This document shows positions 34,080 through 46,716 of a stretch of DNA of 64,000 nucleotides, piece by piece. The DNA is taken from contig OX638368.1 of assembly GCA_951812925.1 (NCBI GenBank), positions 120,365,309 to 120,429,308 on the forward strand, written 5' to 3'. Position numbers and translations under genes: made by a program. The notes under the pieces are model-generated. The model made no database searches, was not told the origin of the DNA, and saw only the letters and a list, made by a program, of their open reading frames with translations. The DNA comes from Calliopum simillimum. Lineage: Eukaryota > Arthropoda > Insecta > Diptera > Lauxaniidae. Within the stretch, counting starts at the first letter, position 1. The number at the start of each line of letters is the position of its first letter.

Positions 34080-34790
34080 ACTGCCTGAGAAGGGATGCTT
34101 CCGGCACCGACATATACATTTATTCGGACAGCCAAGCGACTATAAAATCACTAATGGCTTTTCAATGCACTCAAAGCTTGTCTGGGAGTGTTTTGAACTT
34201 CTTCATACCGTATTTAGGAGGAATGATGTTACTCTAGTGTGGATACCAGGGAACAAAGTGCATGAAGGCAATCAAAGGGCTAATTTCTTGGCCAAAACGA
34301 GCGCACTCAATAATTTCGTAGACACAGAACTCTACTGCGGAGTGAATAACAGCTTTAAAAACAACTTAATTTGGGAATGCGAAGAGAAAAGCCTCTCCGA
34401 CCACTGGAGTGCCCAAGAAGGCATACGTCAAGCGAAGAGGTTAATCAACCCAAAATGTGTTAAGGTTATATATATGTGTTAAATGAAATAATGACAAGTC
34501 ACTGCAAACTTAATTATCAACTAAAACAAATGGGCTTGGTAGACGATAACTCCTGTACACTCTACTTAGAGGACTTGGAAACGAAGCATGTGCTGTTGAC
34601 TTGACCCTCTGCGGTGAGACGCAGAGTTAAGTAAATAGGTTCCGAAATTTTAGATCCAAATGATATAGCCAAAATTAATCCCACGGCAGTGACATGATTT
34701 ATAGTCAATCTGGAACTGTTCTGATAGGGAAAGAGGCTGTACTAAAGATCTTTCAGGTCGTAGTGCAATCCTTCAAATAATAATAATAAA
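34080..34790 (+). mobile_element. LINE RNase H-domain fragment
   Basis: YSDSQATIKSLMAF (about 34112-34155; RNase H Asp of the DSQA motif) continues after a frameshift as KLVWECFELLHTVFRRNDVT, then VWIPGNKVHEGNQRANFLAK (34165-34330), the conserved 'WVPGH-x-GI-x-GNE-x-AD' region. Downstream, LKQMGLVDDNSCTLYLEDLE (about 34520-34580) corresponds to the zinc-knuckle-like tail of the same LINE ORF2. The catalytic His of the PGH motif is Asn here. The element ends in aataataataa. A relic; probably the same broad group as the fragment at 240-480. Confidence 0.75.
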
Positions 34791-36416
34791 GATATTTGAG
34801 AAATCTTAACTGAAAAGTTTGGTTTTTCGAGATTTTTGAGGTTTTATAACAGAACAAGGGAATCTTTAGCCATAAAAACTGATAATGCAGCTTGAAGACT
34901 CGGTCTTTTACTTCAAAACTCAGTTTAAATAATATCGAAATCTTTTTTCTTCTTCGCATCATTCTAGCCTGAAAAGGTGAAAAAATTAAAAAAAAAAACA
35001 ATGATTTTACATTGAAAACGATTTCTTGGCATTGGTTTTTCTAGAAAACAAAAAAAAAAAAAAAAAAAAAACGCAAAATATCACTCTTTTAATAAAAACG
35101 AAAAAAAAAATCTCTAAAAATACTATACCTCGTTAACGCGATCAGCTAGAATTTTTGAAAATATCAATTTTGAATCTAGAAATAAACGGGAACATACTCA
35201 GTTTCTTAGTTAATTTTTGACATACAACATTTTTTTTGATGCAAAAACAATGTGAAGATCATTTCGTAACCAAAATTCGACCCTAAAAATCGATTACCTC
35301 GTTGAACGATTTAAAAAAAAACTTCTGTATATTTGGATCCCATTGAATAACTTTGCATTAAAAAACATGGAGTGGGAGAATCTCGAGGTAAAGCCGAGTT
35401 AAAACGATCCTTGAACAGCCTTATACGGATTTTAATATTGGTTAGAAAAGATTTGCAAATTCATGTCACAAGGAAGCATAGAAAGATTTAGGCTTTGAGC
35501 AACGAATTGCCATTTAAAGTCAAATGATACATAACTATCTTGGTACAACTTTTCAAAGCAAATTCTATAGAACAAATATTTGAAATTTCCACACCACAGT
35601 ACTAACAATACTAAGTGCAAGTAAAAACAAAAGCGGGCGCACACTTGACCATTGGGCACGTACCTCTACACGTAAATGACGATATTGGAGAGCTTAGAAA
35701 AGTGGGTGTGTATTTGACGTTGTTGTTGTAATTGCTTTTGTTGTGCTCTAAATTTAACAGACTTTACCGTGACGTGAATGTCACAGCGCGACAAACGTCA
35801 AGACCGTGCCGAGAAGGAAAATGAGAATCAGAGAGAACATGAGCGTTTGTGTTTTGGTAAACAGCTACTCGCACATTTATTTAAAAAAAAACTTAATTAT
35901 TTAGAACGCGATATTGTTTTGCTGCAAGTTCTTTCATTCTCTGACGTCTTTTACGTTTGGTCGCATTTTAATTGCTTTTGTCGTTGCATTATTTATAAAA
36001 TTTGTTGGCGATATTGTTCGATTGAATATCAAATGTTTTTGCGTGGTAATGTTGTCATACTGGTCGCCATATTTTTACATGCACACAAATAGGTTGTTTA
36101 TAACATTTTGGGAGCCTTAGCGCTAAAAGTTTCTATGAAAAAACCTATAGAAATCACAACTCACGAAATTATGTCATATGACAACACTTATTAACCTGTT
36201 ACTTACTCGTTACTCCAGATAGTGAATAGCTCTAATGCAATTGTAATATAAAACAGCATATTTTTAGGCACTGCTTAAAGTTGCTGTTGTGTTCAGCGGC
36301 ATATGACGAGGAAAAATACTTTATAACTGCAACAACCAGGCAATCAGGAAGCGAAAAGAAATTGGATCAAAATATACTGATGTCAAAATAAAGTTGAGGA
36401 CAGGTAAAACTACATA
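34791..36416. other. Intergenic, no supported gene
   Basis: Contains a long A run (35049-35070). A 104-codon frame at 35778-36092 begins MSQRDKRQDRAEKENENQRE but degenerates into Cys/Phe-rich residues with no family resemblance; I do not call it a gene. Confidence 0.35.
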
Positions 36417-38464
36417 TGGGTGATTCTCACATAACTGTACTTTTTGTGTCCTCTGGCGATTTCACCTATACAGTAGGCTTTTTTTCACAAAAAATTACGC
36501 TATAAGTTAGAAACTATGTTTTTCTAATAGAGCGGATCAATTTTACCACCAAATAATTATTGGTCTACTGTGAAAGTTTGCAAATATACCCCAAATGTCA
36601 CAAACGTGGCATGTCCCACCCCTACTTTTTATACACAAAACGATGAAAAATTACCAAAAAACGGAAATGGAACAGAAAACAAGTTACTACACATGTTAAG
36701 TAAATACTTAAGGCTACAATATTCTGAGCTCATCTGCAGTTTTAAATAATTTTTAGAGGGCACAATTTCGAATTGAAAACTGTCCCCTAGTTTTGGAAAA
36801 AAAAAATTTCTTCAAAGCATTATGCTACTACTGCATGGCACTACTGTTTCAGTCAATAGATTGCAATACATATGCATTAATTCTGATCACTATCCATCAC
36901 CCAAACGTCATCATGTCCGAACGCGTCCAAAAAGAAATCTGTTTGCGTTTTATAGGGCAGTTTATAAACAAAAACAGTTTTTTTTAAAAATTATGGTCAC
37001 AAACGTGGCACTCGGCACTCGCAGGTAGAACATTTTATTTTATGCATGAAACAATTTTTTTGTAGGATTTACATACATGACCCAAATACTTTCGGAAAAA
37101 TCTTGACCTCAAAAGCGTGCTTTACAATGAGCGATAAACTACAAAAATGTCACAAACGTGGCGCATCAAAAATGTCACAAACGAGGCACTTTTTATCAGT
37201 CTGCAAAAAACATATCTCGATATAAAGTTTGAGTATACAGATGTTAAGTTGAAGGCTATTAATTATGTTTTCAATACAAAAATTTTTCTACACCATCAGA
37301 ATCCTGAGTTATCCTTGCTAAAAAGTGAAAAAATCACTGTTTTGACATCTACTTAAAGCTATAGAACAAAAACAACAAAAAGTAAAATTAATTTTTGTCA
37401 ATGGATTCAGACAGCCAAATTTATTGTCAACAAGACATAATTTACCGTTTTTCAATTGGATTCCCAGCTTCCGAGTTATAAGCGTTTAAAGTAAGGACAT
37501 CTTTCGATAACATACAAAAAATCAAGTTTTATTATTTTTATCAAAAACATATTTAGTTACAAAAATTTCGAGACCTTGCAGACCATAATCGCATGAGAAA
37601 TGACAGTTCTATGCTAGATTTAGTGAATGACGCTACTAAACTATTGCTTTGCAAATTATCAGAATCAAAATTTCATCTGTGCATCCACTAAATCTACAAT
37701 AGAGCCTTATTTTTTCATCCGATTTTAGTCTGCAAGAGCTTAAAATTTTCGTGATAAAATATATTTTTAATAAAATTAATAAAACTTACCATTTTTGTTA
37801 ATTTTTCGGTCCAGAAAATCCTTTGTGTGTTATTGAGAGATATCCTTTTTTTAAAGGCTTATAACTCGGAAACTAGGAATCCAATTGAAAAACGGTAAAT
37901 TATGTCTTGTTGTTAATAAATTTGGCTGTCTGAATCCATTGACAAAAATTAATTTTACTGGTTGCTGTTTTTGTTAAGTAGATGTCAAAACTGTGATTTT
38001 TTCACTTTTGAGCAAGGATAATTAAGATCAGATTCGCAATTAGGAGATCCTAATCCACCATAAACGACTATAAAAACAGAGGAAAGAAAACCATAGTTGA
38101 TATTTAGGGCGGTAGGGCATAAAAAAAATGGACCACCGGAGACATGACACTGTTGCAAAATTAGTCTTGAAGTGTAAATTTGCCATTATATGCAATATAT
38201 CTCTCATCAAAATGCTTCAAAACCATAATTTTTCCATACTTTGGCTAAAATGTCACAAACGTGGCAATTTAGTCACAAACGTGGCAGCAAAATTTCTTAA
38301 TTTCGACCTCAATGCCGTAAATTCACACTTGCAGTTGATCTACTTAAAAGATGAGTTTTAAGAGTGTGTTTACACAAGATAGCATGACGAAACTTGCAAA
38401 AATCCAAAAAAATTATCTGCCAATTTTACAACTCGAAAAAGCACAGTTATCTAAGAATCACCCA
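36417..38464. mobile_element. TA-flanked TIR element with repeated GTCACAAACGTGGC motif, copy A
   Basis: 2048 bp with terminal inverted repeats TGGGTGATTCTCACATAACT and AGTTATCTAAGAATCACCCA, directly flanked by TA on both sides. Six copies of GTCACAAACGTGGC (one with an A for T) occur at about 36597, 36996, 37149, 37174, 38252 and 38272. An inner inverted pair (about 37388-37490 and 37845-37965; shared tttttcaattggattcc and its inverse) forms a large internal hairpin. No transposase is seen. Copy B lies at 58672-60779 in the same orientation and is highly similar. Confidence 0.8.
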
Positions 38465-40521
38465 TATCTATTCGATCCCTTGTTTGTTACCGATCTTGAT
38501 CTCTTGCTAATATGAAGTCCACTCTATGTAAGCTTCTCAACTTATAGCTAGTCCTTAGAAGTTAATGAGAAGACGCAGAAAGCTGAGTATGTACTGTCCC
38601 AAAAGAAGTTGACACTTTGATTTTCATCAATAAAAAATATATAAATTTTTTTATTTTGTATTTAGAGGTAGTGTACACAATACAAATAACCCTAAAACTG
38701 TTAAGAAATATTTTTTCTTAAGGCCCTTCATTAATTTTTTTTACAATTGTTTCGTCGACAGTACCGAACAACCTTCTCCTTTCATTTCTGAGATCTTGTA
38801 AATTTTTTGCGGTATATTTACTCTTCAGAATAGTGTTTTTCAAACATTTTGAATACACGACCCCATTACAAAAAAAAAAAACATTTTTTGGACTGTAATA
38901 AAAATATGTCGGTGATTTCAAAGACCCTCATCCTGTATTCATGTTTCATGTGTGTTTCATTATGTATATGAATGTTAAACTTCTTGACGATTTGTTGCAA
39001 ACTTAAAAGTATTCCATAGGCGGATCGACATACTGTGTAGTACATAGATATCCACTCTGCCCAATGTGTTCTGGTAAGCACGTTGTGGTGCTTTGTCCAA
39101 TGACTTCTGCAGAAGCTGCTGTTCAGAGAAGGCAATGAGTAGAAGACCTCCTCTGTAACAGAAGCAGGGATATCCGTGTGGAGGATTACTTTCTCGACAG
39201 TCAATCTTGATCAACACTATGCGTATATGACAAGTTTTTGTATAGAGATATATTTTCGTATGATAAGTAAATATTTTATGTAATTGAAAATAACCATTTG
39301 GAGATTGCTTTTTGAAGCACCTTTTTTTTAGCTACTCGTATAGTTTAATATTTTAGTTCTAGTTTTTTTCAGGTACATAAGAAACAAAATTTTAAATTTT
39401 TTCTGGGACAGTCCACATATTTCGAGCTTTAGGTGCTTTTGTATTTTGTGGTAATAAGGAATAACCATTTAAGTTGTTTTTGCTTACAATACAAAGCCGT
39501 ATAAATTGTTTTTATATGCATAAGATTTATGTATGTTTATGATCAAGGTTCGACTTAAGCGGTTATTACTTATTGCCTCAGATGTGAAATTTGTTATTTA
39601 AGTTTCCGAGTAAAACTTATATTACCAAAAAAAGTTCCATTGAAATAAGGTACATATAGAAAAAAATAGTTTGTCGTCATCAAAGCTTTAGATAATCGAT
39701 CAATCTCTATAAATAAAACAAACAAAAAATATCTAAGAAATTAAACAAAATTCATGGCGCCATGCTTTGTTGACCCATTAAACTATGGTACTAAAGTCCT
39801 AAATGTTGTCGTCATACATCTAATTCAAATTAAAAACAAAAACATTTCACGTGACGCTTCTCGCAATGTTATTCAAGAATAAATAAAATATTTGGCAAAT
39901 TATCACTATTTCACATAGCACTGAAGAAATTCTTCTATTTATCACAACATACTTTTATCTGTGATGACAACAATTCTCAAGAGTAAAACTACAGAGCAAT
40001 GTAACGAAGAGAATAATATGTAATAACACAAGGGAAGCAGGGGCTTAAAAGTAAAATATTCGCCTCGAAGAGAGAGGCGACAAGAGAAAAAAATTTAATG
40101 AACGTCAAAACAATTTAAGAAAGATCACAACAACAATTAAAACTTACAACGTAAACCAAAATAAATAAATTGAAAAACATCGCTAAGCAGTGACGGATGT
40201 GGGGAAAAGTTTTGGGGATTCAAACCACACCATAAAAGCTTATAATCAAAAATTTAATTTAATTGTTATCCAATTGGTTCTACTATATTCTTGGATCAAT
40301 ATTTGCAGAAACAAAAATCTCTGTTCAAAATAGTTTAATGTACAACATTTATCACTGGAAAAGAGTAAGTAATTCTACAGATTTTAAACCGCTTTGTTTT
40401 GTGGCATAACTAACCACTCCATCTAAATTTTCTCAAAATGAGGTGATTTTCTTCCAAATTTTGGTAAAAAAAAACCAGTTTTTTCAAAAGGAGAGCGGAA
40501 GTAGGAGTTTTTTAAATGACC
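38465..40521. other. Intergenic, no supported gene
   Basis: Two kb of AT-rich sequence. Overlapping minus-strand frames around 38718-39217 look protein-like in places but match no family I know and are broken. Confidence 0.35.
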
Positions 40522-41092
40522 CTGCAGGCAAACGGACTAGTTCTAGTGTAGTTCATTTACTAGTCCTCTACCCCCTTCTACATTACGTTTACACCAGTCC
40601 GGGGCTAGTTGTGGTGTGAAGTAGTCTTTTAAAAACTAGTCTTCAACCAGTGGTTTCGTGTGAAGTCAACCTATAGTAATATTTATTTTTATACCCTACA
40701 CCCAGGGTATATTCACTTTGTTGATCAGCGTCCCTCCTGAGTCGATATAGCCATGTCCGTCTGTCTGGCTGGCTGGCTGGCTGGGTGGCTGGCTGGCTGG
40801 CTGGGTGGCTGGCTGGATGGGTGGCTGGCTGGGTGTGTGTGTGGAAATACATTTTTTTGGGAAAACTGAGCAACATAATTCAATGAAATTTGGTATTCTG
40901 CCTCCGTTGTAAAAGTTAGCTCGGGGTATTGAAAATGAGCGAAATCGGTTAACGGTCACGCCTACCGCCCATACAAAAAATATTTTCAAAATGCAATAAT
41001 AAGAGCATAATTTGCAATAACTAGTTTCAGACTAGTACTAACGGTGAACTAGTATTTTTTGTAGACCGTCTCATATTTTTACTGCAGGGGAA
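40522..41092. mobile_element. TIR element (CCCTGCAG ends) with a nested repeat
   Basis: The left end ccctgcaggcaaacggacta and the right end (tatttttactgcaggg) share CCCTGCAG. The subterminal zones carry several ctagt/actag units in both orientations. The middle is interrupted by the interspersed repeat at 40683-41010. Confidence 0.55.
40683..41010 (+). repeat. Interspersed repeat with GGCT microsatellite, copy 1
   Basis: Starts ataccctacacccagggtata, then gtcgatatagccatgtccg, then a (GGCT/GGGT)n tract at 40765-40842, then gaaaatgagcgaaatcggtt. The same order recurs at 52272-52680. The SQPA-type protein frames over the microsatellite are artefacts of the repeat. Confidence 0.75.
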
Positions 41093-41150
41093 TTTTTAAA
41101 ATTTTAATTAACTTAAAAAGTTATATATAACGCGAAACGTTTTCAAATGA

Positions 41151-41389
41151 ATATATGAATCGGCAAATGTTAAAAGGGCGGAAGTCAATAAAGTGCAAAA
41201 GTAATGTCATAATATTAAATAGACGCCATATTGTTAGAAATTAATAAAATGAATCTTTGTTTTCACAGAAAGTTTACTTAATAGTGTGAAATTAACAACA
41301 TTGAGCTTGAAAAATAATACCGGTCAAATATGACATTACTTTTGCCCTTTATTGACTTCCGCCCTTTTAACATTTGCATATTCATATAC
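41151..41389. mobile_element. MITE with ends containing AATGTTAAAAGGGCGG
   Basis: The left arm gcaaatgttaaaagggcgga continuing agtcaataaag pairs with the right arm ctttattgact, tccgcccttttaacatttgc (about 60 bp). The interior resembles the element at 4436-4655. Located 0.8 kb upstream of the sugar transporter's putative transcription start. Confidence 0.75.
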
Positions 41390-42177
41390 ATTGTATCTTA
41401 TCTCTAATTTATTATTTTAGTGCTATTTCCCCAAATTCTTTATTTTTGTCAAGTGTTTGGTCACCGCTGGACACATTGCGGGTATATTTTGTTGTCGACG
41501 ATATTTCGCTGCGATTTGATAGTCGAATAGAAGCCCAGGCACTACATATTCCAGTTCACTTAAATGGTCAGAATGGGCCTTAGTGTGGTGACTTGTAAAT
41601 AGTTGCGTTTTTTCTATCGCTCACGTCTTATTCATTGCAGAAAAAACTTTTTCAGCGAAAGCTGTTGAGCCGGGCAGGTATCAAATGTATTCAATTGTTC
41701 TACCCATATCCTTGCAGTCGCAATTTTGGGCTATATAAATGGGCGAATACTTCGACCCATCGCTTCACTGCTGGAATCTTGTCATTTACTTTGCGTAAAA
41801 TAGTTACATATTCATGGAGCCAAACTCCAAATTAGAAGCATATTCGGTAGGAAAGAAAGATGATTGAAGGGAGAAAGGAGGATTCAAGGCGAAAAAGGAG
41901 GGTCTTAGGTTTTTGAAATAATAATTTGGCTTAAAAAGGAGGATAGCTCTAATTTCATAACCAAAAAGAGAACAAATGTAAAAGTTGGTACCACCAACTG
42001 TTTTATTTGCCACGCCTCTGCTACTACATCAAATGCATTCAAATCAAAAAAAAAAAAACTTTGAAAAAATCAAAAGAAAAGTCACATAAAAATCATTGTA
42101 AAAAAAAAATCCTCAGATTTTAGCAGACTGCAAAATTTTCATTTGCGACACTTGAAGAGTCAAAGAGATTCAGTCAT
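41390..42177. other. Upstream region of the sugar transporter gene
   Basis: No gene supported. A short repeat of agg/aaagg units (41845-41935) is visible. Likely contains regulatory sequence for the transporter, by position only. Confidence 0.3.
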
Positions 42178-42212
42178 TCAGTCTTGGTGCAGAATCCAAA
42201 GAAAACGGTCGG
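42178..42212 (+). promoter_or_regulatory. Candidate Inr + DPE core promoter of the sugar transporter
   Basis: Initiator TCAGTC with its A at 42180 as +1 (a second overlapping TCAGTC lies at 42170). Counting from that A, +28 to +32 reads GGTCG (42207-42211), matching the downstream promoter element RGWYV at the required spacing. No TATA box is seen. It lies 364 bp upstream of the first ATG at 42544, a plausible 5'UTR length. Motif match plus position; untested. Confidence 0.55.
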
Positions 42213-42543
42213 AAAATTTCTGAACAAAAAAATAAAAAATAATCAGTGCAAATTAATCAATAAAGTAATTGTAGATTTAAAACAATTAAAAATGATATAT
42301 AATAGATAAAAAATCGAGAAATATATTTTTCTTAAAAATTAAACTTAAAAAATAAACAAAATTATTAAAAATTAATATTTAAATACGTAAAAGGGCAACC
42401 GGCTTTTTTGCATAAAACTTAAAACTTAACTTCAATTTTCAATTGAAAATTGCAATCTTCTAAGTTATAGTATCTGAGTTATATAACAACGAATCAAATA
42501 CATTTGGCTACACTCTCTGAGTTTGCTTCCATAATTATAAAGT

Positions 42544-45500
42544 ATGGATTCGGAAAAAGTCGTACGCGCTATGGCGCGTTGGTGGCAGGTAATTATATAA
42601 ACATTTTGTTATAAAACTTTTTGAAAATTTAAAAAAAAAACCACTATTTCAGTTTTTTGATATCAACCATTATGAAATAAAAAAAAAAACAACAACACCT
42701 TGTTGCACTTTCTATTTACGTTTTATTTACAGAGGAGCGTCTTGTGTCCGCCTCTAATACACACCCAATAATTTTTATTTTTAAAATTAAATTTTCTTTT
42801 AATTTGTTTCTTTAATGCGTTGCTCAAAATACAACAGCACTTGAGTATTTCACATGACGATGAGAATTGTTTCAATGCGATGCACTTGTTTTGACAGTAT
42901 GTACACATTTTACAATTTGCGTATTTTGTAAATACAAATATAAGTTTATGCATATACTTATGTATATAAAATCAACCATATATAACATACTTAATATAAA
43001 CTATTAAAAATATTGAAAAATTTAAAAATAAAAATAGCTTAAGTACTTATATAAAATAGCAACTGTTGCAATATGTTGTTCTTAAAATTTCCAAAAATGT
43101 TTGCTCCCTTTTAAGGTAGCACTTTCAGTTAGCAATATAGTAAGTTAGGGTAATGTGGAGTATCCGGGTAATGTAGTGCACCCTTTTATTTCACATATTA
43201 AAGGCTGTATAACAAGTCTGGTTATTTGTGCACATTAAAACGCGAAAAACATATTTTTTCCACTTTTCGGCTTTTTTATTACGCTGCTTAGACGTGTGGA
43301 ATTTCTTAACATATGCTGTGAGGTCGAATTGATTATTTTCTAGTACGCTCTGAATAAGTTTATTACTTCCTCAGAACTCTGTTTTCTAAAATTCAAATAC
43401 GTCTAATGCAATTGTGGAACTATTATTTAATGAAAAACTCCATAAGCAAATCTGATTTTACATTTCTTTTATACTTATATTCAATGATTATTTCAAAAAA
43501 GTGATGCATTTGGGTATTGTGGATTACCATATATTATATATACCGTATATCAACTCTGATTACTAAAGGGTTTTTCAATAGGGACGCTACAAAAGTAGAC
43601 CGATAGGGACAACAAATGACGCCATATTTTTTCCCGCTCTCTTGACACTTCTCTTCAGTAAGGTTTGCCATTTCATCGAGTAGAAATTATTAAAATTTAC
43701 TACCGAAATTCGTAGTCAGTGGCCTCAACTTTAAGAGAGCTACGTCCAATTTATGATCGTCATAATCGTCATACCAGATCAACAATTGAGCGTCTAGTGG
43801 AAAAATTTGAATCCACAAAATTTTCCCGTGCCAGTGAGACAAAGAAGTGCCCGTAGTGTCGAGAATATTGCTGCCGCTGAGGCTTCAGTTCAAGAAACCC
43901 CAAATGTGTCTCTCACACGTCGTTCTCAAGCGTTGGGCATCTCTGTGGCGAATTTTGCGAAAAGATCTTGGCCTGCATCCTTACAAGATCAAATTGTCGT
44001 AAGAACTGAAGCCGCTTGACCACCAGAAGCGTCGTATGTTCGTGAATTGAGCTGAGCAACAACTTGAAAATGATTCGGATTTTCATCGAAAAATCATCTT
44101 CAGCGATGAGGCTCATTTCGTCAATAAGCAAAATATGCGTTATTGGTCAGGCAGCAATTCACACGTACTCCATGAGTCACCATTGCATCCCGAAAAAATT
44201 ACGGTTTGGTGCGGTTTATGGGTTGGCGGCGTCATTGGGCCTTACTTCTTCCGTGATGATCAAGACCGGCACGTTACTGCGAATGGGTATCGCTACCGTT
44301 CAATGATTACCGAATATTTTCGGCCCGAATTGGATGATATGGATTTGGACAATATGTGGTTTCAACAGGACGGCGCCACAAGCCACACAGCGAATGTCAC
44401 AATCAATTTATTGAAAACCAAGTATGGTGAACGTGTTATCTCACGAAATGGCCCAGCTATTTGACTCCGTTAGACTATTTCCTGTGGGGCTATATCAAGT
44501 CTATGGTCTATGCCAACAAGCCAACGACGATTGATGAACTTCGTACGAATATCGATCGTGAAATTGCAGCAGTATCGGCTGATTTATGCTTGAAAACCGT
44601 CGAAAATTGGGTTCAGCATCTGGACTTCTGCAATCGTGCCTGTGGTGGCAATGCAAAAGAAATCGAGTTCCATACATAATGGCATCAAATTTCATCGATA
44701 TCCAAAACCGTTTTTGTTTATTTAAAAAAACTTTTGTAGCGCTCTTATTAAAAAACCCTTTACTTGAGCTTACTCTCTAAAGAGGGACTAGGAGATTTTC
44801 ACTACCAACTTGCCACAACAACAAACACAAACAATTCTGGCGGCAAATGCAAACATAAAAGCCCCTATTACGTATGGAAACGCTTTCTGGCAACAAGGTC
44901 CCTATTGCGAATAGAAACGAAATTTCGTTTCATTTCAAAATTGGTGTCTATCAGAATATTTGCATTGCCGACGGAAACTGAAGTTGTCAGTTGCATTTTG
45001 GTTGCCATTTTGGTTGTCAGCTTAAGAAACTGCTCAGTAGCAGATGCTCCGGTGTGTTTTGTTAAAAAAATTTAGTAAATTGAATTGGCATAAGATGTGA
45101 AGTTTTCCAAAATGAGAAAATTTTTTTGGCTTAGATTCACTTTAGCGACACCTTGGTTCGTTTTATTAAGTACGTTCTTAGTTGTAACAACTAAAATGTT
45201 ATGAAAAGTGTCACCTTGATCTAGTTCAGGAGATATAACTATAAAAACCGGTGAGGAACTCATGTTTGGATTCTGTTTGGTGTGGTTTATGGGCAGGAGG
45301 CATCATCGGACCGTATTTCTTCAAAAATGTAGATGGAGCCCGTGTTACGGACAATGGTGCTCGCTACAGAGCAATGATCAATGAATTTTTGTTGCCGAAA
45401 ATTCAGGATATTAGTGTAGCCGACCTCTGGTTTCAACAGGATGGCGCAAAATCCCGTCTAGAAAAAATTCACGTTGAGATCCCATTCGGATCAGGCTTGC

Positions 45501-46679
45501 CTGAAGATTGATCAGGAACGAGTCAGGCTTTCTGATCCGACAATGACGAATAAAAGTCACACCTCATATTAAACGGACCTGATCCATTTGAGCGGATACG
45601 ATTTTCATATGCATTTGCTATGGTATAAACATGAGAACCACCTGAAATGTGTTTGGGAAAATTTTTTGAGGTCGTTTTGATATGAAATATTTATTAATTT
45701 CAAAAGGACTAGGTTAGATGAATTAAATTCCTTACTGCGATTTAGTTCTGAGGATTTGATGCGATATTGGCTTAAGCACTCGGACTAGGACCATATTAAG
45801 ATTTTGGGTATCAGATTTTGATGAGGTACTGATCTGATGGCCGTATTAAAGAATAACTGATTTGGATCTGATCCTAATCCGGAATTCCTGAACTAATTTC
45901 TTGACGGGATGCCATACAGCTGGAGAAACAATCGCGTTATTGAGGAAAACGTTTGATGAAAACATCATCTCAAGAAATGCTCCTGTTAATTGGCCACCAA
46001 GATCAAGTGATTTGACGCCATTGGATTACTTTCTTTGGAGATATGTTAAATCACATGCTTATGTCTACAAACTCGAAGCTATTGTCGCTTTGGAAACCAA
46101 CATAACTCGTGTTTTTGAAGGAATACCGGCCGATATGCTCGAAGGAGTTGTCGAAAATTGGGCCAACAGAATGAACAATTTAAGAGCTAGTCTTGGGCAA
46201 CATTTGAACGAAATAATTTTTGAACTGTAGGAACCGAACCATCATTCTAAATAAAGATTTGCATCAATACATTGATTTTTATATATTTTATTTAGAAAAC
46301 AAAGTAGGAAGCTCTTATTAGATCACCCGTTAGTTACTATCGATAGTCTGTCAAAAGCCATCGATAGTGCCAGACTATCGATAGTATCGATAGTGCCATC
46401 GATAGTTTGCGAGCTCTAGAGGAATGGATTTAAAACAGTCTAGAGCGTTATATTCGAATATCTTGAAATTTGGTATCATTAATTGAGGAGACCGTATTTA
46501 TTTATTTATTTTTATTTATTTATTTATTTATATTTTACACATCTCAATACCTTAAGACTTAACAAAAAGCTTATAAGTTGGCACTGATCATTTATAATTT
46601 CAATAGATTTTTAAAATAAGTAATAATACACATAGATATATGGAATAAGCTTATACAATTACATAAGGTTTACAAATTA

Positions 46680-46716
<37 letters not shown>

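Noticed and set aside
35778..36092. 104-codon frame starting MSQRDKRQDRAEKENENQRE
   Set aside because: Charged start but the rest is Cys/Phe/Ile-rich AT-driven sequence; no recognisable family, splice sites or promoter.
36417..38464. CRISPR-like array from the repeated 14-mer
   Set aside because: The six copies are irregularly spaced within a eukaryotic transposon-like element with inverted ends; no array structure.
38718..39217. Overlapping minus-strand frames that look partly protein-like
   Set aside because: Two frames overlap without clear preference, with no known motif; treated as chance or very old repeat.
40643..40989. Ser-Gln-Pro-Ala-rich proteins on the minus strand
   Set aside because: Produced by the GGCT tract inside an interspersed repeat; the same frames recur at 52296-52847 for the same reason.
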